In this document: one piece after another, positions 19,120-27,768 of the stretch
How positions within the stretch are numbered: position 1 is the stretch's first letter
Layout: each line of letters begins with the position of its first letter
Notes under the pieces: generated by a model
The model's database searches: none
What the model saw: the letters and a program-made list of their open reading frames with translations, nothing else
Told to the model about the DNA's origin: nothing
Translations under genes and position numbers: made by a program
Source of the DNA: Buttiauxella massiliensis
GTDB taxonomy: Bacteria; Pseudomonadota; Gammaproteobacteria; Enterobacterales; Enterobacteriaceae
Reading direction: 5' to 3'
Assembly: GCF_902500225.1 (NCBI RefSeq)
Contig: NZ_LR722655.1
Span: forward strand, 124,001-188,000
DNA length: 64,000 nucleotides

Positions 19120-20105
19120 AATCCTGCTCCTTTGCGGCTGCGGCGTACTAAGTAGATAAGCATCGGAGCGCCAATAAACGCGCTCACCACTGAAACGCGC
19201 AGCTCGCCCGGAACCAGCATACGGCCAATAATATCGGCAAACAGCAGTAGAGTTGGGGTGGCAATAAGAGTCACGGGGAGCGACCAACGGTGATCGGCCC
19301 CCACCAGCCAACGAGCCAGATGCGGCATCATCAGGCCAATAAAAGCAATTGGCCCGACTGCGGCGGTAGCGCTGCCACACAATAAAGTGATGGCGATTAA
19401 ACCGAACAACTGAGTGCGTGCCACTTTACTGCCCAGCGCGGTGGCGGTGTCGGTGCCCATACTCAGGCTGTTTAGCGAACGGCTGATAAACAGCGCAATC
19501 ACGCAGCCCGCTAGCACGGGCAATACAATAATTTTTAGGGTTTCGAGCGTGCGAATATCCAACGTTCCGGCCTGCCAGAAACGCAACTGGTCATAGACCA
19601 CCGGGTTGAGTAGAGCGATGCCGTTGCTTAAGCCTTCGAGTACCGCACCGAGCGCGACGCCAGCCAGCGTTAACCGTACCGGGCTGAGTTGCCCGCCGCC
19701 CTGGCTTCCGGTAAAAGCCACCACCAGTGCCGCAGACAATGCGCCCGCAAAGGCCAACCCGAGTAATGCTATTGGCGATGAAAGACTCCACACAGCCGCC
19801 CCCAAAACAATGGCAAAACTGGCCCCGGCATTGACGCCAAGCAGGCCTGGGTCAGCGAGGGGATTTCGGGTCAGCGTTTGCATCAACGCACCGGCAAGGC
19901 CCAGCGCGCCGCCCGCAAGAATACCAGCTAGTGTGCGGGGGAGGCGGGCGTCGAGCACGATAGTGCAATCTGCACTTTGGCATTGGCCGCTAAGTGCATT
20001 GATAACCACTTCGGCAGGGAGGGATTTGGCACCTAATAACAAACTGAGTATTGCCATTAAAACGAGTAAAAACAGCAAACTCAGCAGGATGAACCAGCGT
20101 GACAT
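19116..20105 (-). CDS. fepD: Ferric enterobactin ABC transporter, permease
   Basis: Second permease of the Fe-enterobactin importer. About 329 residues and ten membrane helices; DARLPRTLAGILAGGALGLAGALMQTLTRNPLADPGLLGVNAGASFA and the ATPase-contact loop GPIAFIGLMMPHLARWL match the FecCD family. Start is uncertain: ATG 20105 has AAGGA 10 bases upstream, while a GTG at 20123, six codons earlier, has AGGG 8 bases upstream. First gene of fepDGC, divergent from entS across a Fur-box spacer. Confidence 0.94.
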   Translation of the reverse strand: MSRWFILLSLLFLLVLMAILSLLLGAKSLPAEVVINALSGQCQSADCTIVLDARLPRTLAGILAGGALGLAGALMQTLTRNPLADPGLLGVNAGASFAIVLGAAVWSLSSPIALLGLAFAGALSAALVVAFTGSQGGGQLSPVRLTLAGVALGAVLEGLSNGIALLNPVVYDQLRFWQAGTLDIRTLETLKIIVLPVLAGCVIALFISRSLNSLSMGTDTATALGSKVARTQLFGLIAITLLCGSATAAVGPIAFIGLMMPHLARWLVGADHRWSLPVTLIATPTLLLFADIIGRMLVPGELRVSVVSAFIGAPMLIYLVRRSRKGAGL

Positions 20106-20156
20106 ACGTTGTATATCCTTCACTTCGTAGCCCTACAAAAATCACGTAAAATTAAA

Positions 20157-20176
20157 TGATAGTTATTATCATTATC
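20157..20176. promoter_or_regulatory. Fur box, fepD-entS divergent promoter
   Basis: TGATAGTTATTATCA at 20157-20171 matches 13 of 14 positions of the 7-1-7 Fur motif and continues with TTATC, giving an overlapping second site. It sits between the divergent starts of fepDGC and entS. Confidence 0.82.
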
Positions 20177-20246
20177 ACTCTTATTTGTTTATGTTAGCAT
20201 GAGCCGCCTCGCACCCGGAAAGAAAAATTCGCTTTAAGGTCATGTA

Positions 20247-21503
20247 ATGAACCGCAATTCTTTGCTGCTTAATCTCAGTTTACTCAAGACTCATCCCGCT
20301 TTTCGCGCCGTCTTCCTCGCCCGTTTTATCTCCATTGTGTCGTTGGGGTTGTTGGGTGTCGCGGTGCCAGTACAAATCCAGATGCTGACAGGCTCCTCCT
20401 TGCAAGTGGGGCTCGCGGTGACGCTTACCGGTTCGGCGATGTTTATCGGCCTGATGATGGGCGGTGTGCTGGCTGATCGCCACGAGCGCCGTCGTCTGAT
20501 TCTTCTGGCCCGTTCTACCTGTGGCGTCGGCTTTATTGGCCTGACGATTAACGCCGCATTACCTGAACCATCGCTGGCGGCGATCTACCTGCTTGGTGTG
20601 TGGGATGGGTTCTTTGGCGCGCTCGGTGTGACTGCACTTTTAGCCGCAACACCTGCGCTGGTGGGGCGTGAGAATTTGATGCAAGCGAGTGCAATTACTA
20701 TGCTCACCGTGCGCCTCGGTTCGGTGATTTCACCGATGATCGGCGGGCTGTTACTGGCATCGGGCGGCGTGGTCTGGAACTACGCGCTGGCATCCGTCGG
20801 CACCTTTATCACTTTGCTGCCATTGCTGAGTTTGCCGAAATTGGCACCGCCTCCGCAGGCGCGTGAAAATCCGCTGCTCTCTTTATTGAATGGCTTACGC
20901 TTTCTGGTCGGCCACCCGATTATTGGCGGCATTGCGTTAGTCGGTGCATTGCTGACGATGGCGAGCGCGGTGCGTGTGTTGTATCCCGCGCTGGCTGATC
21001 ACTGGCAAATGAGTGCCGCACAAATCGGCCTGATGTATGCCGCCGTTCCGTTGGGTGCCGCGATTGGTGCGTTAACCAGCGGGCGTATTGCCCATCACGC
21101 GAGCCCTGGCATGATCATGCTGACGTCCGGAATTGTGTCGTTTATCTCGATTGGCGTTTTCAGCCTGATGCCGGTTTGGGGACTTGGGCTGGCGTGTCTG
21201 GCGCTGTTTGGTTATCTCAGTGCGATTAGCTCTTTGTTGCAATACACGCTAATTCAGACGCTTACCCCGGACGGGATGTTAGGCCGAATCAATGGTTTGT
21301 GGACAGCACAGAACGTGACGGGTGATGCGATAGGTGCTGCGATTTTAGGTGGCATGACGGTTGTAATGTCGCCTGTGGCGGCGGCAAGTTCCGGGGGCTT
21401 TGCATTGACGTTATGCGGCGTTGTGCTGGCGATTGTGTTGGTGCAGTTGCGACGTTATCGCCAGGCCGCCCCGGCGCAACCCGAGGCAGAAACAGCTAAA
21501 TAA
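20247..21503 (+). CDS. entS: Enterobactin exporter EntS (major facilitator)
   Basis: Exports newly made enterobactin across the inner membrane. 418 residues (E. coli 416), about twelve membrane helices, with the MFS loop [13 protein letters not shown] between helices 2 and 3. Other family segments are [23 protein letters not shown] and [21 protein letters not shown]. Divergent from fepDGC. Its TAA is immediately followed by the stop codon of the convergent fepB, with no spacer. Confidence 0.95.
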   Translation: MNRNSLLLNLSLLKTHPAFRAVFLARFISIVSLGLLGVAVPVQIQMLTGSSLQVGLAVTLTGSAMFIGLMMGGVLADRHERRRLILLARSTCGVGFIGLTINAALPEPSLAAIYLLGVWDGFFGALGVTALLAATPALVGRENLMQASAITMLTVRLGSVISPMIGGLLLASGGVVWNYALASVGTFITLLPLLSLPKLAPPPQARENPLLSLLNGLRFLVGHPIIGGIALVGALLTMASAVRVLYPALADHWQMSAAQIGLMYAAVPLGAAIGALTSGRIAHHASPGMIMLTSGIVSFISIGVFSLMPVWGLGLACLALFGYLSAISSLLQYTLIQTLTPDGMLGRINGLWTAQNVTGDAIGAAILGGMTVVMSPVAAASSGGFALTLCGVVLAIVLVQLRRYRQAAPAQPEAETAK

Positions 21504-22448
21504 TCACTTGCTGGCAAACAACGTGCTCATGTGCTCAAGGATTCTTGTTGCACTGTAATAATCGAGACGGAAAGTCTCGGTTCCCAGCGCGTAAACGTGC
21601 TTTTTCTGCACGGCGGGCAGGTGCGAAAGAAGCGGGTTATTTGCCAGTGCAGTGGCATCTTTCTCATCGCTTGCGAACAGGAACAGACTCTCGCCATTCA
21701 AACCTGTAGCAAGGTTTTCACCGCCAAGCTGCACGATGTCGTGACGTTTACCCATGCTCTGACTGGTATGAATAGCCGCAGGAATTGGCGATAAGGTAAA
21801 ACCGAGTTGCACAAGCAATTTTCCCTGTGCCGAATCTAACGTCCAAATATTCGCTGAACGAGACGCAGGTGTGTAAACCATTGCTGTGACCGGTTGCGGC
21901 GGCAACTTCATGTGCATTCTTGCTTCGCTTAACTGCTTATCAAAGCTTGAGATTCTTTCCGTGGCTTGCTTTTCGTGCCCAGTAATCTCACCGAGCTGGG
22001 TGAGCAATTGCTGCCAACTTTTATCGTCGTAATTGATAACCAGAGTAGGTGCAATTGCCGAGAGCTGCTCATAAAGGGCGAGGGCGGAATCACCGCCAGT
22101 GGCACTAATCAAAATCAAATCAGGCATTTGTGCCGCGACGGCTTCAGCACTGGCTTCGCCAATATATAAACGCTGAACGTTACGTTGTTTAGCGACATCT
22201 CCCCACTGGCGTAGAAAACCTTGCGAGTCAGCCATTCGATTGCCTGGCGTCGTGGCACCGCTTGCCACAACCGGGGCATCGATTGCCAGTAGTGAACCGG
22301 TGAGCGTCACGCTGGTTGAGACAATGCGCTGCGGTGCCTGCTCAAAAGTATGAGGGCCGTGACTGTCGGTGATGGTGCGTGGCCAGTCGGCAGCGTGAGC
22401 AAGGCTGCTCAGGCATAAAACGATAACTGCGGAGAATCTGATTTTCAC
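21504..22448 (-). CDS. fepB: Ferric enterobactin periplasmic binding protein
   Basis: Periplasmic carrier that hands Fe-enterobactin from the outer-membrane receptor to FepDG. 314 residues. Signal peptide in the first ~19 residues ([20 protein letters not shown]), then [11 protein letters not shown] and the two-lobed class III binding fold with [33 protein letters not shown] and [13 protein letters not shown]. The start is a GTG with AGGA 9-10 bases upstream. Divergent from entCEBAH, convergent with entS. Confidence 0.94.
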   Translation of the reverse strand: MKIRFSAVIVLCLSSLAHAADWPRTITDSHGPHTFEQAPQRIVSTSVTLTGSLLAIDAPVVASGATTPGNRMADSQGFLRQWGDVAKQRNVQRLYIGEASAEAVAAQMPDLILISATGGDSALALYEQLSAIAPTLVINYDDKSWQQLLTQLGEITGHEKQATERISSFDKQLSEARMHMKLPPQPVTAMVYTPASRSANIWTLDSAQGKLLVQLGFTLSPIPAAIHTSQSMGKRHDIVQLGGENLATGLNGESLFLFASDEKDATALANNPLLSHLPAVQKKHVYALGTETFRLDYYSATRILEHMSTLFASK

Positions 22449-22480
22449 TCAATAACTTCCTGTTGAAATTTAACGATTGC

Positions 22481-22556
22481 GGTGGATGCTGCTGGCGGTT
22501 ATCCACCCTACAAAACTGTTTTGCGTAGGTCGGATAAGCGTTAGCGCCATCCGGCA
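22481..22556. repeat. Paired REP-type palindromes between fepB and entC
   Basis: Two inverted REP-like units: GGTGGAT...ATCCACC (22481-22507) and CGGATAAGCG...CGCCATCCG (22531-22553), joined by a third small palindrome (CTACAAAACTGTTTTGCGTAG). It lies between the fepB start and the entC Fur box, so it is in the control region. Confidence 0.72.
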
Positions 22557-22617
22557 AGACCGAGCAGCTATTGACACTGCTGTCTTTTCTCTTTAGGTTA
22601 CGACCCCGAAAAGCAAA

Positions 22618-22637
22618 TGATAATCATTATTACTATC
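22618..22637. promoter_or_regulatory. Fur box, fepB-entC divergent promoter
   Basis: TGATAATCATTATTA (22618-22632) matches 13 of 14 positions of the 7-1-7 Fur motif, 32 bases before the entC start. It predicts iron repression of entCEBAH and probably of fepB. Confidence 0.82.
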
Positions 22638-22663
22638 TTTTGTCATGTTTTTACGGAGGACGA

Positions 22664-23845
22664 ATGGAAACGTTACTGGTGCCGCAGTCACAAGAAAAAC
22701 AGCTAACACCTTGTGCGAATAGTTTTTTCTTTATGTCGCCTTATCGCAGTTTTTCGACCAGCGGCTGCTTTACTCGCCTGGATTGCGCGGCGCTTGATGG
22801 TGCAAACCCCCACGGGGACCTGCAAAAACAGCTGCGTGAAGCGTTTGAAAACGCCAAAAAGCACGGTATCGAGAAACCTGTTGTCGTCGGCGCTATTCCA
22901 TTCGATCCGAGCCAACCTTCAGCGTTATTTATCCCGCAAAGCTGGCAGACGTTTTCCCGCGCCCAGCGCCAGGCTGATGCCAGCCAAAGTAGAGCGGCAA
23001 AACCCCTGAACATTGCTGCCCGTAAAGCGATTCCTGAACAAGATAAATTTATGGAGATGGTGGCTCACGCCGCTGCCGCTACGGCTCAGCCGGATATTGA
23101 CAAAGTGGTGCTCTCGCGCCTGATTGATATCGAAACGGACGCGCCCGTTGACCTTGATGTGTTACTCAATCGCCTGATTAGCCAGAACCCGACCAGCTAT
23201 AACTTCCACGTGCCGTTGCCGGATGGCAGCTCGCTGGTGGGTGCCAGCCCGGAATTGCTGCTACGCAAATCAGGCAAGAATTTCAGCTCCTTGCCGCTGG
23301 CAGGATCGGCGCGTCGCGATAAAGAAAATATCCCGCGCGACAGCGAAATTGGTGCGCAACTGCTGCGATCCAGAAAAGACCGCCACGAACATGGCCTCGT
23401 GACGCAGGCGATGCGCGATGTTTTACAGCCGCATAGCCAACATTTAACGCTTTCCGATACGCCGGAACTTATCACCACTCCGACGTTATGGCACCTCGCC
23501 ACACCGATTTACGGCCAGGTTGAAGACCGCCAGCACAACGCGCTTTCCCTTGCTTGCTTATTGCACCCCACACCCGCCCTCAGCGGCTTTCCGCACGATG
23601 TGGCGCAAAAACTGATTGCTGAACTAGAGCCGTTTGACCGCGAACTGTTTGGCGGCATAGTCGGGTGGTGTGACGCTGACGGTAACGGCGAGTGGGTGGT
23701 GACTATTCGCTGTGCCCGCGTAGGTGGCAATCAAGTGCGTCTGTTCGCTGGCGCAGGCATTGTTCCTGCTTCATCTCCTGAATCGGAATGGCGCGAAACT
23801 GGCGTCAAACTTTCCACCATGCTCAACGTATTTGGACTGAAATAA
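22664..23845 (+). CDS. entC: Isochorismate synthase
   Basis: First committed enzyme of 2,3-dihydroxybenzoate synthesis: chorismate to isochorismate, Mg-dependent, cytosolic. 393 residues (E. coli 391). Chorismate-binding fold with FFFMSPYRSFSTSGCF at the N-terminus and the conserved blocks VDKVVLSRLIDI, NPTSYNFHVPL, GASPELLLRK, TLWHLATPI, ALSGFPHDVA and FDRELFGGIVGW. Start ATG 22664 follows GGAGG; the frame is open upstream to 22571 but that part lies across the Fur box. First of the operon entC-E-B-A-H. Confidence 0.96.
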   Translation: METLLVPQSQEKQLTPCANSFFFMSPYRSFSTSGCFTRLDCAALDGANPHGDLQKQLREAFENAKKHGIEKPVVVGAIPFDPSQPSALFIPQSWQTFSRAQRQADASQSRAAKPLNIAARKAIPEQDKFMEMVAHAAAATAQPDIDKVVLSRLIDIETDAPVDLDVLLNRLISQNPTSYNFHVPLPDGSSLVGASPELLLRKSGKNFSSLPLAGSARRDKENIPRDSEIGAQLLRSRKDRHEHGLVTQAMRDVLQPHSQHLTLSDTPELITTPTLWHLATPIYGQVEDRQHNALSLACLLHPTPALSGFPHDVAQKLIAELEPFDRELFGGIVGWCDADGNGEWVVTIRCARVGGNQVRLFAGAGIVPASSPESEWRETGVKLSTMLNVFGLK

Positions 23846-25462
23846 ATGGCGATTCAATTCACGCGCTGGCCGGATGAACTGGCCGCTCGCTACCGCGAAA
23901 AAGGTTACTGGGCCGATTTGTCCCTCACCGACATTCTCAGCCGTCATGCCAAAAATGATGCCATTGCGTTGGTTGATGGCGAGCGCCATTACAGTTATCG
24001 CGAGCTGGAACTGGCCGCTACGCGACTAGCCTGCGCACTACAGCGTCGTGGCCTGAGCCGTGGTGAAACCGCGCTGGTCCAGCTTGGCAACGTGGCAGAA
24101 CTCTATATCACACTGTTTGCACTGCTGAAGATTGGCGTGGCTCCGGTTAACGCGCTCTTCAGCCACCAACGCACAGAAATGGAAGCCTACGCTAAGCAAA
24201 TCGAGCCGGTGCTGTTGATTGCCGACCGTAAACATAATTTGTTCGCCCACGATGATTTCCTTGAATCGCTTTGCGAGCAGAACCCATCGCTGCGCATGGC
24301 GGTTTTGCTCAACGAAAACGATCGCGAGCGATCGCTGAGCGCCTTTATCAATGAGACGGAAGAGAACTTTGTTGCCACGCCATCGGCGGCGGACGAAGTG
24401 GCCTTTTTCCAGCTTTCTGGCGGCAGTACCGGCACGCCGAAACTGATCCCGCGTACCCATAACGATTACTACTACAGCATTCGTCGCAGCGTAGAAATCT
24501 GCCGTTTTGATGCGAATACGCGTTTCCTGTGCGCGATCCCGGCGGCGCACAACTACGCGCTGAGTTCACCTGGTTCGCTGGGCGTATTTTACGGCGGTGG
24601 GCGCGTGGTGTTGGCAAATGACCCGAGTGCCACGCTCTGTTTCCCGCTGATTGAACGCCACCAGATTAACGTCACCGCACTGGTGCCGCCTGCGGTCAGC
24701 CTGTGGTTACAGGCTATTGGCGAGTGGGGCAGCAATAAATCCCTTGAGTCTCTGACACTGTTACAGGTTGGTGGCGCACGTTTGAGCGAAGCGCTGGCCG
24801 CACGTATTCCGGCAGAGATTGGCTGCCAGTTACAGCAAGTTTTCGGCATGGCCGAAGGGCTAGTGAACTACACGCGCCTTGACGACGATAACGATCATAT
24901 CTTCAAAACCCAGGGCAAACCGATGTGCCCGGATGACGAAGTGTGGGTGGCTGATGAAAACGGTAATCCATTACCGTACGGCGAAGTGGGCCGCCTGATG
25001 ACGCGCGGGCCGTACACTTTCCGTGGCTATTATCGCAGCCCAGAACACAACGCCAGCGCCTTTGATGCCAACGGTTTTTACTGCTCAGGCGATCTAATTT
25101 CTATTGCCGAAGACGGTTACATCACCGTGCAGGGGCGCGAGAAAGATCAGATCAACCGCGGCGGGGAGAAGATTGCCGCCGAGGAGATCGAAAACCTGCT
25201 GCTGCGCCATGAAGAGATCGTGCATGCCGCGCTGGTTTCGATGGAAGACAGCCTGCTGGGCGAGAAAAGCTGCGCGTTTATCGTTGGCAGCCGCCCGTTC
25301 CGCGCGGTGGAAATTCGCCGTTATTTGCGTGAGTTGGGTATTGCCGACTTCAAGCTGCCGGATCGTATTGAAATCGTTGAAAACCTACCGCTGACCGCGG
25401 TGGGCAAAGTGGACAAAAAACGTTTGCGCCAGTTGATTGCTGATAAGCAACTGGCTTCCTGA
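23846..25462 (+). CDS. entE: 2,3-dihydroxybenzoate-AMP ligase
   Basis: Adenylates 2,3-dihydroxybenzoate and loads it onto the aryl-carrier domain of EntB. 538 residues (E. coli 536). Acyl-adenylate core motifs: [18 protein letters not shown] near 190, the aryl-pocket [32 protein letters not shown], and [14 protein letters not shown] with the hinge, ending with the catalytic lysine in [12 protein letters not shown]. Its ATG directly follows the entC stop (TAAATG), so translation is coupled. Confidence 0.96.
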   Translation: MAIQFTRWPDELAARYREKGYWADLSLTDILSRHAKNDAIALVDGERHYSYRELELAATRLACALQRRGLSRGETALVQLGNVAELYITLFALLKIGVAPVNALFSHQRTEMEAYAKQIEPVLLIADRKHNLFAHDDFLESLCEQNPSLRMAVLLNENDRERSLSAFINETEENFVATPSAADEVAFFQLSGGSTGTPKLIPRTHNDYYYSIRRSVEICRFDANTRFLCAIPAAHNYALSSPGSLGVFYGGGRVVLANDPSATLCFPLIERHQINVTALVPPAVSLWLQAIGEWGSNKSLESLTLLQVGGARLSEALAARIPAEIGCQLQQVFGMAEGLVNYTRLDDDNDHIFKTQGKPMCPDDEVWVADENGNPLPYGEVGRLMTRGPYTFRGYYRSPEHNASAFDANGFYCSGDLISIAEDGYITVQGREKDQINRGGEKIAAEEIENLLLRHEEIVHAALVSMEDSLLGEKSCAFIVGSRPFRAVEIRRYLRELGIADFKLPDRIEIVENLPLTAVGKVDKKRLRQLIADKQLAS

Positions 25463-25476
25463 TTGACGGAGAATTT

Positions 25477-26331
25477 ATGGCTATTCCAAAACTGAACGCA
25501 TACACCTTACCGACGGCTGCCGATATCCCGGAAAACAAAGTGAGCTGGGCGTTTGAACCTGAGCGTGCGGCACTGCTGATTCACGATATGCAGGAATATT
25601 TCATTGATTTCTGGGGCGATAATTGCCCAATGATCCAGCAGGTTATCGCCAACATCGCCGCGCTGCGCGATTACTGCAAACGCCACAATATTCCGGTCTA
25701 TTACACAGCACAGCCCAATGCGCAGAGCGACGAAGACCGTGCGCTGCTCAACGACATGTGGGGGCCGGGCTTAAACAAACACCCTGAGCGCCAGAAAGTG
25801 GTGGCCGAACTTGCGCCAGACGAACACGACACGGTGCTGACCAAATGGCGTTACAGCGCGTTTATCCGCTCGCCGCTGGAACAGTCCTTGAAAGAAACTG
25901 GCCGTAACCAGCTGATTATCTGTGGTGTGTACGCACATATAGGCTGCATGACTACGGCAACCGATGCGTTTATGCGTGATATCAAACCGTTTATGGTGGC
26001 CGATGCGCTGGCAGATTTCAGCCGCGAAGAACACATGATGGCGCTGAAATACACCGCAGGTCGTTCCGGGCGCGTGGTGATGACGCGTGATTTGTTGCCG
26101 GAAAGTGCCCCGCAAAACAAACAGCAACTGCGTGAAATCGTCTTGCCATTGCTTGATGAATCCGACATCCCTGAAGATGACGAGAACCTGATTGATTACG
26201 GCCTCGATTCCGTGCGCATGATGGCGCTGGCAGCTCGCTGGCGCAAAATTCACGCTGATATCGACTTTGTGATGCTGGCGAAAAACCCGACCATCGACGC
26301 ATGGTGGGCGCTGCTGTCGCGGGGAGCATGA
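25477..26331 (+). CDS. entB: Isochorismatase / aryl carrier protein
   Basis: Bifunctional: N-terminal isochorismatase (2,3-dihydro-2,3-dihydroxybenzoate from isochorismate) and C-terminal aryl-carrier domain holding the DHB thioester. 284 residues. Catalytic Asp37 in LLIHDMQEYFIDFW; the family nucleophile position is the EntB-type GVYAHIGC rather than cysteine. The pantetheine attachment Ser245 lies in YGLDSVRMM. 14 bases after entE, with GACGGAG-type ribosome site. Confidence 0.96.
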   Translation: MAIPKLNAYTLPTAADIPENKVSWAFEPERAALLIHDMQEYFIDFWGDNCPMIQQVIANIAALRDYCKRHNIPVYYTAQPNAQSDEDRALLNDMWGPGLNKHPERQKVVAELAPDEHDTVLTKWRYSAFIRSPLEQSLKETGRNQLIICGVYAHIGCMTTATDAFMRDIKPFMVADALADFSREEHMMALKYTAGRSGRVVMTRDLLPESAPQNKQQLREIVLPLLDESDIPEDDENLIDYGLDSVRMMALAARWRKIHADIDFVMLAKNPTIDAWWALLSRGA

Positions 26332-26333
26332 GC

Positions 26334-27092
26334 ATGAGCATGAACATCGACTTTAGCTGCAAAACCGTTTGGGTAACCGGGGCGGGTAAAGGCATCGGTT
26401 ATCACACTGCACGTGCATTTAGCGAAGCCGGTGCGACGGTTATCGGCTTTGATCTGGCGTTTCCGTTGAATATTTATCCGTTCGCCACCCAAGTGTTAAA
26501 CGTGGCGGATGCCGACCAGGTGGCTGCCGTTACGCAGCGTTTAATGAGCGACGAGCCGCAGCTTGATGTCTTGGTGAATGCAGCGGGAATTTTGCGTATG
26601 GGTGCGACGGATGCTCTGCCCCTGCAAGACTGGCAGGACACATTTGCGGTCAACGTCGGCGGCGCATTTAATATGTTCCGCGCTGTAATGCCACGCATGC
26701 GCGAACAGCGCAGCGGGGCGATTGTGACCGTCGCATCCGATGCCGCGCACACGCCGCGCACCGGAATGTCGGCCTATGGCGCGTCGAAAGCGGCGCTCAA
26801 AAGCCTGGCGTTAACCGTGGGCCTGGAACTGGCTCCATTTGGTGTGCGCTGCAATGTGGTATCGCCGGGTTCGACGGACACCGATATGCAACGCACGTTG
26901 TGGAAAACGCCGGATGCCGAACAGCAGCGCATTCAGGGATTCCCGGATCAGTTCAAACTGGGCATTCCGCTGGGAAAAATCGCCCGCCCGCAGGAAATCG
27001 CCAGCACCATTATGTTCCTCGCCTCATCCCACGCCAGCCACATCACATTGCAGGATATTGTGATTGATGGCGGCGCAACGCTGGGAGCCTGA
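26334..27092 (+). CDS. entA: 2,3-dihydro-2,3-dihydroxybenzoate dehydrogenase
   Basis: NAD-dependent short-chain dehydrogenase making 2,3-dihydroxybenzoate. About 252 residues. TGAGKGIG nucleotide motif, NAAGILRMG, the catalytic Ser region TVASDAAHTPR and the Tyr-Lys pair in SAYGASKAALK are intact. Three in-frame ATGs occur in a tandem ATGAGC repeat (26328, 26334, 26340). GGGGAG ends at 26326, so 26334 has the best spacing (7), 26328 would overlap the entB stop, and 26340 is nearest the E. coli start. Confidence 0.94.
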   Translation: MSMNIDFSCKTVWVTGAGKGIGYHTARAFSEAGATVIGFDLAFPLNIYPFATQVLNVADADQVAAVTQRLMSDEPQLDVLVNAAGILRMGATDALPLQDWQDTFAVNVGGAFNMFRAVMPRMREQRSGAIVTVASDAAHTPRTGMSAYGASKAALKSLALTVGLELAPFGVRCNVVSPGSTDTDMQRTLWKTPDAEQQRIQGFPDQFKLGIPLGKIARPQEIASTIMFLASSHASHITLQDIVIDGGATLGA

Positions 27093-27509
27093 ATGAGTAT
27101 CTGGAAAAGGGAACTTACGCTTGAGGCGTTAAACAAAACCAGCGTCGGGACTATGGTTGAGCATCTCGGCATTGTCTACACGCGCCTGGATGACGAAAGC
27201 CTGGAAGCGGAAATGCCAGTCGATAACCGCACCCAGCAGCCGTTTGGTTTGCTGCACGGCGGCGCGTCTGTGGTGCTGGCAGAAACGCTGGGATCGATGG
27301 CGGGATTTCTGACGACCAATGACGGGCAGTGCGTGGTGGGAACGGAAATAAACGCTAGCCACCATCGTGCGGTCGCGTCCGGTTCAGTGCGTGGCGTATG
27401 CAAACCGCTGCATCTTGGGCGGTCTTCCCAGGTGTGGGATATTGCCATTTTTGATGCTCGCGGGAAAAGGTGCTGTACGAGTCGGTTGACGACGGCGCTA
27501 TTAGGGTGA
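27093..27509 (+). CDS. entH: Proofreading thioesterase of enterobactin synthesis
   Basis: Hot-dog-fold thioesterase (YbdB) that clears wrongly loaded acyl groups from EntB. 138 residues (E. coli 137). Family segment [23 protein letters not shown] holds the catalytic region; HLGIVYTRL and THCPSL-equivalent [14 protein letters not shown] follow. Its ATG immediately follows the entA TGA. Last gene of entCEBAH. The next 259 bases lead to cstA. Confidence 0.94.
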   Translation: MSIWKRELTLEALNKTSVGTMVEHLGIVYTRLDDESLEAEMPVDNRTQQPFGLLHGGASVVLAETLGSMAGFLTTNDGQCVVGTEINASHHRAVASGSVRGVCKPLHLGRSSQVWDIAIFDARGKRCCTSRLTTALLG

Positions 27510-27768
27510 TGCTTATGGCAAGCCGGAGGTTTTCCGTTCACCGTTTCGGTAACTACAGAGATCACTGAACTTTCGGTGTACGGAACCATCACCTATCAAG
27601 CAATGGCAGAACTATCACCACATCGTGATCCCCGTAACAAGCTGATGTAAATACCTGGTCAAACCACTGTATTCCAATGTTTCAATGTTGTTAAATTCAT
27701 GCGCTTGTTCTAGAACAAAACGGTAATACCGTCTGCTTCTACCTCTGGCTCTACACATGGAAAACAAT

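Noticed and set aside
27541-27640. CRP site before cstA
   Set aside because: TGTAC...ATCAC-like halves are present but the spacing is wrong by one base and matches are poor.
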